Below are positions 55,183 to 64,000 of a stretch of DNA of 64,000 nucleotides, piece by piece. The notes beneath the pieces are model-generated. The model saw only the letters and a program-made list of their open reading frames with translations, made no database searches and had not been told where the DNA came from. Position numbers and translations under genes: made by a program. The stretch is from Flabesymbios commensalis. Its lineage: Eukaryota > Annelida > Polychaeta > Terebellida > Flabelligeridae. The stretch is from assembly GCA_964017125.1 (NCBI GenBank), contig OZ024914.1:30067149-30131148 (forward strand), read 5' to 3'. How positions within the stretch are numbered: the first letter of the stretch is position 1; every line of letters begins with the position of its first letter.

Positions 55183-55253
55183 TGACCCAATGTTGATGTA
55201 ATGTTGGACCGCCATCGAAGACGGTGGGTCAACCATATATCAGCATTGGTTCA
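55183..55253. repeat. CCCAGCAAACA family palindrome in TERB1 3' UTR
   Basis: ACGTGACCCAATGTTGATG, centre GACCGCCATCGAAGACGGTG. It begins 17 bp after the TERB1 stop codon. Confidence 0.65.
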
Positions 55254-57000
55254 AAGCGGGACAGCAAGTAATGGTTATTTATCTACGGTAGGCCTATGTC
55301 TCAAAACGGGGAGAATATTAAAATGCGTTTTCACAATATCGTCGGTTGTACAGAAAGAGCTGCTAATTTATTTACTCGTTATCATGGTTATGTTTGTATA
55401 CAACGTTGTGTATTTATATCTCATTAGTATGCTTTATTTTAATCATGTGTTTTTAATTATTTATATTTTCAATATCTTAAAATGTTGCTTAGCATGAATT
55501 TAATTGGTAATTATAGATAATTTAGGCGTGGGATGGCATTGAAAGAAAAAATAACCTCAGGCCTATTAAACAGTGTTAAATTAGAAAAAAACCATTACTC
55601 TGTATTAATTACAAATAAAATATCAAACATATGGTTGTCTGTATTTCTTCACAATAATTATGTCAACCCTTTCAAAGCCGTTGAATATTTTAAACACACC
55701 ACCTTATTTCTTTACAGATTTATTGATAAATCAGCAGGTGAAAGTACTGTAGTTTTTCAATGTGGATATGCTGAGAATTTCTTTTACTAGTTTTTGATTA
55801 TTAAAACGATATAAGTTAATAGTGCAGCAATTAAAGAATAGTTCATTCTTTAATTGATGAATAAATGCTTCAAACAATTACTCCACCGAAGCATGAAATA
55901 ACAAAGAGCAAACTCGAAGTACTAAAATATGAACGTTTTATTACAAAAGCGTTATCGTATTTAAGTTTGAGTGAATTGTTAACAGAAGACGACTAGAATA
56001 AATAAAAAGCAGTAGCTGTTTGTGTACAAGGTGAAAGACAATAATTATACTATGTTGATTTTAAAGCAGAAAAGTATGCCTATTAATAGACTTTACCTAA
56101 AATATATTCACCGTAAAGAAATAATACCCGGTAAGTTGTTTAATATCTTTATGCAAGAACAAATACACAGTCAGTGCGTGCAGATGTTTGTATATAAAAC
56201 GTTTAGTAATCCTTTGTGCAATCACAACTTTAATCGTTTTAACCCTTAAAGCCCTAAGTTATAAGATTTACATTTTTTCAGATGTTTGTATATAAAACGT
56301 TTAGTAACCCTTTGTGCAATCACAACTTTAATCGTTTTAACCCTAAGTTATAAGATTGAAATTTGTACCCACTTGAAGTTGTGTTTCGGTGCCGGGACCC
56401 ACAACAACCAATGCGTAAATAATACTAGCAAGTCAAGGTTTGATATTTTATTAGCGTATCATATAACAGGTCCGGGGATTCACAATAAATTATTTGTGTT
56501 TAATCATCAAGTATTATATATTTGTGTTCTTAATTCGAGCCAAATAATATGAATATTTCCACTTAGTTGAAATTGTGGGCCGTGGTAGCTAGGCACAACT
56601 TCAAGTGAGTGACGAAATAAATTCTATGAGGGTTAAAGTGGGTGGGTCGCTATGAGTAGTAGTAGGCTTAAGCATTGTGGGCGCATGCGCATCATGGTCA
56701 ACGTCCACAAGGTACAATGTATATATTATTATGTTTCAGTGAAGCAAAATGACCCAGATGCTGTAATATATATAATTAACAGAAGATGACCAACAGATAA
56801 TACTTAATATTGTCTGTGTCTTTTAACATATATATTTCACATTGCTTTTTGTATGTTTTTATTTCAATGCAGTCTGGTTAAGCAAATATATAATACTAAT
56901 ATAATTATCAAAGGCATCACAGGCTCAATAGTTACGTCATCCAACCATTACACTGGTAACAGTTTACATTGAAACTGTATGGTATACTTATAGCTGCTGG
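55254..57000. other. TERB1 3' flank, no gene seen
   Basis: AT-rich. 56180-56361 is a 98-bp tandem duplication (ATGTTTGTATATAAAACG, CACAACTTTAATCGTTTTAA twice). 56560-56640 is a hairpin repeat (CACTTAGTTGAAATTGTG and CACAACTTCAAGTGAG). No coding content. Confidence 0.6.
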
Positions 57001-57310
57001 GCGGGGGCCCTGTTGCAGTGGTCAAAGCTTGGAAAGTCGGAGATCGCGGGCTCAAACCCCACTCTGGCCTTCAAGTTTAAAAAAACCCAAAATGTTTCTC
57101 CCCAGCTCACTCGTAAAGATTCAATATTGTGGGGAGCCTCCGTGACCGAGAGGTAGCCTGCTCCGCCTCAGACCCCCAGGGCTCGAATTTCGAATCCTGT
57201 GTCTGGAGGGCAGTGTCTCATTCTCACCATCCTCAGGAGGTTCTCCTGGCCCAGTTTAACCTATATGTGCACAAAACCTGCATTTCATTTCATTTTACTC
57301 ATAGCTGGTA
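57001..57310 (+). mobile_element. Two tRNA-derived SINE heads in tandem
   Basis: The first, at 57001-57072, has TGCAGTGGTCA and GGGCTCAAACCCC as A-like and B-like boxes. The second, at 57129-57310, has CCGTGACCGAGAGGTAGCC, GGGCTCGAATTTCGAATCC and a (CATTT)n tail. They may be one composite SINE or two insertions. Confidence 0.65.
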
Positions 57311-57770
57311 GTATAACAGAATATGAAGTGTCCATGTTGGGAATATGCATTGTTTTGATTTATGAAGCACCCAAGAAGCACCCAAGCCCTGTCATCTGAC
57401 TTTTTAAATTTCATCTTGTTTTAAAAGTTTTTCGTATATTTAAATGTGACACTGCAAAAAGAAGCACCTCCCGTGATGATGCTGTTAAATTTATATTTGT
57501 GAGGGTTTACAAGGTTAAAACAATCTGACCTAATACATTACAAACTGTGATGCTTCATTGCACAGACCTTGTAGCTTTCTGAGATTCCTGGCATCATATC
57601 AAGACTTTTTGCAGACGTAATAAAAATACAGGGGGAACAACAACATAAATATATACATATATATTATCTTTGATTACTAAAGGAATGCATGCGTGCTAGA
57701 TATAATGGCGTATACATATAGCACGTGTGAGGCACAGAAATATAGCACGGGGTGTGAAAACAAAGCAAGC
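57311..57770. other. No gene seen
   Basis: AT-rich intergenic sequence without recognisable features. Confidence 0.4.
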
Positions 57771-57853
57771 ATATCGTCGCCTCGAAGCTAAAGGGTCATT
57801 TCTGCCACTCAAATGAGTGGCGAAATGACCCTCTAGCTCCGAGGCAACGATAT
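57771..57853. repeat. Long hairpin
   Basis: 83 bp: ATATCGTCGCCTCGAAGCTA and AGGGTCATTTCTGCCACTC fold back on GAGTGGCGAAATGACCCT and TAGCTCCGAGGCAACGATAT. Only a few mismatches. Confidence 0.85.
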
Positions 57854-58201
57854 CACAATAGCACGGACGGCAGTCATATAGCATTATTAATAAATATTAT
57901 ATCTATGCAGCTTTTTTATATATATATAGATCTCCATTAAATAATATTGTAATCGCATTGGATAAGGTGAAAAAATTTGAACCGACTCTGTAAATCAAAT
58001 ATCTAGAAACTAGAAAGGTGCTTCGAGGGAGTCGTCGATGATTATGCCTCACCTGTAGAACTCAATATACACAGACAAACCGACTACATAATGTCTCCAG
58101 CCGCAGTCTGGCGGAGGCGTAAATAATGTTACAAACATAAACAGTTACGATAAAGGAATATAGCTCACCACAATAATGATGTTCTGATATTTCAGTTGAT
58201 A

Positions 58202-58297
58202 ATACTACTGTATTATATAACATCGGTAGATTTCTATACAGAATGAGGTACCTCATTCTGTATGGGAATCTACCGATGTTATATAATACAGTAGTAT
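58202..58297. repeat. Near-perfect 96-bp palindrome
   Basis: ATACTACTGTATTATATAAC and ATCGGTAGATT mirror AATCTACCGAT and GTTATATAATACAGTAGTAT, centred on GAGGTACCTC. About three mismatches near TTTCTATA/TATGGGAA and no loop. Confidence 0.9.
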
Positions 58298-59975
58298 CAA
58301 ATAATATCAGTACATTTCCAATTCACATGTCAAGTTGACTGGAAATGAAAGTAAATCCCTGGGTGCTAGGATGGTTTAGTGGGTTACAATCATGTAATAT
58401 ATCTAAAACAACTACTAACAACTTTATCACTACTGATGTTGTATACATACAGTACGCTATAATGCTAGAAGCAATGCTTTTGTACTCATATTCGATATCT
58501 ACCCATGCTTATATACTTGTCATAATGCACTTACAAATAATATCTATGTGCAACAGATACAATTTGGAATATCAAAATCGATTTCTAGTTATTATAAAGA
58601 ATAGAGCCCATAGAACTTTGATAATTATAACTGTACAGTTCATTTCTTTGGTATAACAAAATAAAACTGCAACAAAGTCAGTGAAACAATTATTGTTCAA
58701 AGTTTAACCATAGATTAACCACAAAGTCGGGTATAAAAACGATATACACTGTATATGTAGGTATATATTAACCCCCAATTATCTCATTTTAGTCAATATT
58801 ATCAGAAATATATTTTAGGCTGGAACAGTATAACTTAAAGTAAAAATTACTGGCATACCGGTATGTACAATTTATATATCAAAACATATGCAAATCTTGC
58901 AAACGGCTATAGAAGGGTTAAATTATGCTTTCAATGAAGCCTTGCAGTACGATGTTCTCATCAGACGAGCACAGATTCTGTCTAAAATGTATTAAATATA
59001 TGTTCAGTCGTTGATGAAATTTACGTTATTATCGTGAAATACTTGTGCCCAAGAAAACATGTGAAATTCTGCATCTCTAATATATGTTTAGCAGCTTCGA
59101 AAGTAAATAGTTTCTAAATATCCTCTAATGCAAGTTCCAAGATGAAATATCCTCAAAGCCACAGCACAGATGTACAAAAATGAACATGAACAAAAATGTA
59201 AGATAGCGTGACAACAGGAGTAGATGGTGATCAGTAATGGTGATAAATACTATAGCCTCTGTTCATACGGTGACACTCCCCCCCCCCTCTCTAAACTTCA
59301 TTATGCATAAAATCAATGTTGAAAATGAGATTAATTTATATCAATGACAATTTCATGATTCTCAATCAGCGAGGCTTATTATACAGAACAGAAATTGTAT
59401 TCATTTCGTGTTTATGGATACGTTACATTGGTCCAAGTGACTAATTATAAAAAAGGTATACTATAATGTGTAGACCTCTATGTAGACTATGTATTTTTTG
59501 TCAGTTCAGAGGTTTAACATGTTTAAATAGAAATAACCCATTTTAATTCATCAAAACAATTCATACAGTAACAATAATATATTATTTCATATACATGTAT
59601 ACTCCTTACATGTTCAGATTTATTGCGCCTCTAGTATAACTCAAAGTCCGTTCACATTAGAGCAAATGTTTTCCTGTGAATTATACACTTGTCTGATAAA
59701 CCCATATATTCATAACGACACATTCACACTGAAGCAAATGATTTACGCAAATCACTTGTTAGTCCCATTTATTTTCCAAATATTATATTATACTTGACAT
59801 CACTGAGCTGTGGTCTAGTCTCTGCCTAAACACAAAATTTGCTTCAATGTGAATGTACGTGTAATTCGCACTGATCACTCCTATTGAAAACTTTATGATT
59901 TACATGAATAATTCACTCTAGTGGTAATAGACCTTTTGCATGTGAATTACAACAACACAAACATTCAATAAAAAA
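58298..59975. other. No gene seen
   Basis: AT-rich intergenic sequence. The frame at 58345-58656 shows no conserved motif. Confidence 0.4.
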
Positions 59976-60089
59976 CCCAGCAAACACGAGACGCTGACCC
60001 AATGTTGGATTAATGTTGGATCGACGTCTGTAACGCCGACACAACATAACCTCATGACTTGACTGGGTCAACATCTGGTGCTTCCTGGG
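59976..60089. repeat. CCCAGCAAACA palindromic repeat
   Basis: CCCAGCAAACACGAGACGC to GGTGCTTCCTGGG, centre GGATCGACGTCTGTAACGCC. Confidence 0.75.
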
Positions 60090-60208
60090 AACATGTACAG
60101 GCCTGAATCTGTACAATGTCATGTATCAATTAGACGTAACATTCTGGCACCAACAAACAGAAAACATGCATCTTAACATAAGTAGGAAAACATTCTAAAG
60201 TAAGATTA

Positions 60209-60440
60209 GCCCTTACAGTGCGGGGATCGACTTTAGTCGTTAAAATCTGACGACTAAAGTCAATCCTCGCACTGTAAGAGTAAAAATATTTCTAATGTCC
60301 ACAGACCCATAACACAGGTATTCAAATGAATCGGGAAGAGCTGACCAAGATATTTATGATGAATTCAAATTGAAAAAAATACCCTTCGGTTGCGATGTTT
60401 TTTTTACAAATTAATTCAGCGCTGTAAAGGTTCACATTTG
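60209..60440 (-). repeat. Dispersed repeat with ACTTTAGTCG hairpin
   Basis: CCCTTACAGTGCGGGGATCG and CGACTAAAGTCAATCCTCGC form a hairpin; the body to 60440 is an inverted copy of the 54645 repeat (ATTTATGATGAATTCAAATTG). Confidence 0.7.
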
Positions 60441-60654
60441 TCCTGCTAGCCAGTAGGCCTATACTTTCAAAAGACCATATTAAAACAAAACAGTGACATT
60501 TTAATTGCCACAATATTTTGTGGCAGATGCTCATATGATATAGTATTGAGTGTTTGATTGGGATATGTTTATAAAACCATTTAAACCATCACAGTGTTTC
60601 AAAGCATCATTTTGAATCTCTGAAGGATGACATATTTTCTTAAAACGAAAAATT

Positions 60655-60765
60655 TTCACCACTGCAAGTCATCTTTGTCCACTAAAGGACAATAATTGAG
60701 ATAGCAATTCACGGCTTGTAGTGGACGAAGATGACAAAGGTGAATTCAGGCTTGAAAGGGTTAAT
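60655..60765. repeat. Hairpin repeat (GCTTGTAGTGG)
   Basis: CACTGCAAGTCATCTTTGTC and CGGCTTGTAGTGGACGAAG form the arms; ends in AAAGGGTTAAT like the copy at 43625. Confidence 0.7.
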
Positions 60766-60931
60766 ATACAGATTTTTCAATATTTGAAGTTCGCAATTTC
60801 ATTCCAGCTTTAAACAATTGAAAGACAATCATACAGAACAAGGGTTATATCTTGTAATCACTCCCCAAATGCATTAGGCTTAGTTGCATCAATTTAACAT
60901 TGACTCTCATCCACACAAATCTGGAGTAATC

Positions 60932-61194
60932 TTAAAGGTGACCAATCACCCCGTATATAGTATGAATAATTTTGTGACAAATAAAGCAAAGTTGCCACAA
61001 GATGGGGCACAATTGTTTTCTTATATGGGGTGATTGGATATTATGTGACCCTCTCGGAAATATGTCACAATGTATGAGATAACGTCACATCATAATCTAT
61101 GACGTCATAGAAATTCGCACATGTGATCATCTTTCACCCCCATATTTGGCAAGAATTCATTCATACCATATAGGAGGTGATAGATCATCTTTAA
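60932..61194. mobile_element. TTAA-flanked MITE, 263 bp
   Basis: TTAA at both ends, inverted ends AGGTGACCAATCACC and AGATGATCTATCACC, and GTATGAAT repeats inside. Probably nonautonomous piggyBac-type or Kolobok-type. Confidence 0.75.
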
Positions 61195-62426
61195 CACACA
61201 AAAGTAACGTAACTGAATTAAAATATAACCCGTTGAACAAAAATGTATTACATTTACTGTGTAATACAATGATAATATAAAGGTTCATAATCAGTCAAAT
61301 TGTAGTTATTGTGTGTGGTTGCAAGTGAAGAACGCATATTCACCAAAATAAATCATTTTTACAATTTCACAAAAATTAACGTGCTAACATAGATAAGAAA
61401 ATGGAATCAGTATTTTTGCAAAACATATGGAATTTATCGAAGTAAAAGAATATAAGTGAGTAAGGATCATTTGGTAATGTACCAAACATGATTTATTAGT
61501 GTGGAGGTATAGACGTTTAAAAGATATGCCGCTTATTTCTTCAAGGAGAGCACCATTTTCATCACAAAACGTACTTATACAACATACAAGAAGAGACAAA
61601 CAAAAATATTATCATGTTGCCTTAAAACATTAAACTTCAATTTCACAATATCAAATCACAATTTTTAGTTGTGCGCATATCTTAAAGTCTGAATTATATC
61701 CATTGTAATCCAGAAAACACCCCTGATATCTTCTTCGCTCATACAGACAATCACAACCTTGGTCTGTCAATGCCAATGTTCTCTACAACCTTTATTACAA
61801 CACAGTGAATAGCCTGATAGTTACTGGCATAGGTCGCATACAATTATTTCACAATTGTTCTGTAAAAACACATCAGTTCTGTTTACGTTGCTAAAGATAT
61901 GGGTTATAATTTAGTTCTACTACTTGATAAACGCCCCATGGTAATATGTAGATTTGCTGTGTGAGAGATGATATATTTTCATAGGGTACAGTTCCCTTTT
62001 TAAAGCATCACATTTCATTACAACTTTTGCGTCATGATATCTGCTTTGGTCTTGAGCTGTGTTCAAACAAAAACCTTTGAACCCCTAATTTCTTCTTTTA
62101 TTTTCCCAACTGAAAGCACATAAAAAGGGGATGAGAGAAAATCCAAAAACTGCTTTATTTTATTAGTCCAAATTACAATCTTCTATTTATATTAGAATTT
62201 TATAGTTGTTGAAAATATGTAAATCATGGTTCCAAGAATCGATAAGATAGAAGTAAAATGTACTAACTGTCGAAGCCGACACTAAAAATCATTGTCTAAG
62301 CCATTTCATTGCCAGGACATCAGTATGTGATCAAGGCTTGCCGTAGCAAGTCGAAACGTCATAAGTTTCAAACATTTGTTCCAAAGTTAGTACATTTGAC
62401 TACTCTTAATCTTAATTTTTTAGTTG
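61195..62426. other. Probable 3' UTR and flank of the DENND2 gene
   Basis: No coding frame. On the minus strand AATAAA occurs at 61792-61797 and near 62155. Either could serve as a poly(A) signal, but no site can be chosen from sequence alone. Confidence 0.4.
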
Positions 62427-62578
62427 TCATGATTGATTATAAATATTATTAACTTGTGACATACCAACGTCGCGGCATTTCTGCATTATTTTTCGTCCAA
62501 CATCGCGAACATTCTTTGTGGGACCCTCCTCCATTTCTTGTCTATACTCCATAATACGCATATCAAACAGTGAGGCAT
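62427..62578 (-). CDS. DENND2: DENND2 terminal exon
   Basis: Encodes ASLFDMRIMEYRQEM, then VRDVGRKIMQKCRDVGMSQ and a stop. A GTATGT after the GACGTTG at 62466 could be a donor to a further exon, but the open frame and length fit a last exon. Confidence 0.75.
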
Positions 62579-63696
62579 CTGAAATATTTTAACAAATTCT
62601 CGCACATCAGAAGAGATAATTACTGCAGTGTGTTGGAAAATATATTTCTCCACAAATGTGACATATCTGTACACAATCCATTGAATTTCACATTTATTGG
62701 AAATTAAGATAACACAAAAATAGGTTCGATGTAAGAAAACAAATGGACAATTTAGGTGTTACAAATTTGTACCAGCACAGACCTCTTTCAAGTGGTGAAC
62801 CTCGGTAGTGAGAGTGTTGCTCTCCGAACAGAAAAAACAAAGCGCGGATGGTGTGGGGGCGGCTGTGTGTGAGGGTGTGCAATACTCTGGGTGTGCTTAG
62901 CTATCAGTCACTAGGTGGCAGATGTACAAAACTTAGACACCAGAAAAAAATGCCGCCTTTATAGTTTGAAATAATTTACCTACTGATTTTTATAGTAAAC
63001 TAAATGTTGAGACAAAATTAACGCCAGACAAATATAAATAATATTATAAATGTCATGAATAAAATACCCTGCATGAAATGTTACATATTATATATCACAT
63101 ATCAAACATGATCTGAATTATTTAAATTGCTGGGATTAATGGTCAGTTAAATCAATTACTTTGATAAGTTTTTGATCTACTTCTTTATGACTGGGATCAC
63201 TAACCTTCATGTGAACGGTCTATCTGTTCTTGAATAAATATATCAAACATTTGTGTTTCTGTAAACCACTCAAGAAACAACCGAATTGTCTTTGACACCA
63301 CAGCGACTTGGAAGGGTTTTTTCTGTTAAAAGTTAAAATATCTGTATAAATAATGTTCATATTCGGTTTATCTTGCACTGCTCATTTTTTGTTTACTATT
63401 TCTCTTTAATCATTCAAGCGCTGAAATATTTAAATATAAACCAAGAGAAAGAAGCCATTTTTTCAATTTGAAATTATATTGATAATTGAGCAATATAGAA
63501 GAGTAAATAGAAAGAGAAAAATTGTTCCATCTGATACACAACTAAAGGGACCGTTGAAGAAATGTTATCACCATAAAAACACGCTCTCCATTCTGTTGTT
63601 CCAAGTCTATGTATTCTGTGTAGTGACCAACAGTTTCAACAAACAATCTGAGGAAAGCTTCGGCCACCAGTTCTTCATCAATACTTGTTGACGTTT
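62427..63696 (-). CDS. DENND2: DENND2-family Rab GEF, last three coding exons
   Basis: DENND2 proteins activate Rab GTPases (Rab9 and Rab10 in vertebrates) by nucleotide exchange. Exons in transcript order are 63572-63696, 63205-63322 and 62427-62578. They encode the dDENN end of the tripartite DENN domain: DEELVAEAFLRLFVETVGHY and QNGERVFM, then KKPFQVAVVSKTIRLFLEWF and TETQMFDIFIQEQIDRS, then SLFDMRIMEYRQEMEE and VRDVGRKIMQKCRDVG with a TGA stop at 62427-62429. VETVGHY and FxETQMFxxFIQ are the strongest family marks. Phases agree across both introns and all splice sites are GT-AG. The body of the gene lies beyond 64000. Which vertebrate paralogue (A-D) it matches cannot be told. Confidence 0.88.
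63205..63322 (-). CDS. DENND2: DENND2 exon (dDENN)
   Basis: Encodes VVSKTIRLFLEWFTETQMFD and IFIQEQIDRSHE. Acceptor TTTAACAG, donor GTTAGT. Confidence 0.9.
63405..63490 (+). repeat. Partial dispersed AGCGCTGAAATATTT repeat
   Basis: TCAAGCGCTGAAATATTTAA and TTTTTTCAATTTGAAATTAT match the start of the 11938/54645 family. It lies in a DENND2 intron. Confidence 0.55.
63572..63696 (-). CDS. DENND2: DENND2 exon (dDENN)
   Basis: Encodes TSTSIDEELVAEAFLRLFVE, TVGHYTEYIDLEQQNGERVF. Acceptor TTTGCAG, donor GTGATA. Confidence 0.9.
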
Positions 63697-64000
63697 CTGC
63701 AAAACAACACAGGCTAATCATAAGCGAACATAAATACATCATTCAAGCAGAAAACAAGTAGTTATCCTCTGATACCACACTTACACCCAATCCCCAATTA
63801 GCAGAGATGAAGGAGGAATGATTTTTTAAATAGTATTTCATATTGAATTTTATTTCGCACTTGCAATTTGCTCTAGATGACGTAATAAGCCAACGAAAGG
63901 AAAATGTGTGACAATTTACTATTACAGCACTGAAAAAATTAAGCTGAAGTCTGTCTTAAGTTTGCTTAAGCGCTCTTAATCACGGAGATAAGCTGTTTTA

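Overview
The window looks like nuclear DNA of an invertebrate animal. Its genes are split by many GT-AG introns, it is AT-rich, it is crowded with LINEs, tRNA-derived SINEs and short inverted-repeat elements, and the palindrome TAGGCCTA recurs often. That palindrome and the CR1-like LINEs with 2A-like peptides suggest a marine deuterostome such as an echinoderm, hemichordate or lancelet. This is inference and I do not name a species. I see no prokaryotic, organellar, retroviral or CRISPR features.

Region 1 (1-25.9 kb) holds no host gene I can support. It starts with a CR1-like LINE on the minus strand (1-2896) whose protein carries a 2A-like peptide, a PHD finger, an endonuclease and, after one frameshift, a reverse transcriptase cut by the window edge. 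A second short minus-strand ORF (3732-4136) also ends in a 2A-like motif. Then come a foldback-like element with ends made of 16-bp tandem repeats (4289-7105), two copies of an element with palindromic ends (8642-9898 and 15823-18755), the second of which holds two further elements nested in series, a ~1 kb degenerate minisatellite (10960-12146), TTAA-flanked and TA-flanked MITEs, and an imperfect ~0.85 kb tandem duplication (22610-24365).

Region 2 (25.9-55.2 kb) is one large plus-strand host gene that I recognise as TERB1, the telomere repeat-binding bouquet formation protein of meiosis. Eighteen coding exons are placed; the short first coding exon is not found. Exons 2-10 encode armadillo repeats, the middle exons long polar regions and coiled coil, and the last two exons two Myb-like domains. 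Intron 7 (30164-36189) holds an older LINE split by a younger LINE with a 7-bp target duplication. The next intron (36343-43261) holds an antisense coiled-coil reading frame, probably a nested gene or its remnant, and several MITEs.

Region 3 (55.2-64 kb) is intergenic sequence with SINEs and perfect hairpins, followed by the last three coding exons of a minus-strand DENND2-family gene (62427-63696). The Rab-GEF gene and TERB1 are convergent. No functional link between them is implied.

The most unusual signals are the second Myb domain and doubled length of TERB1, the two 2A-like ORFs, the 16-bp repeat arrays that share one sequence skeleton, and several transposon edges lying within tens of bases of TERB1 splice sites.
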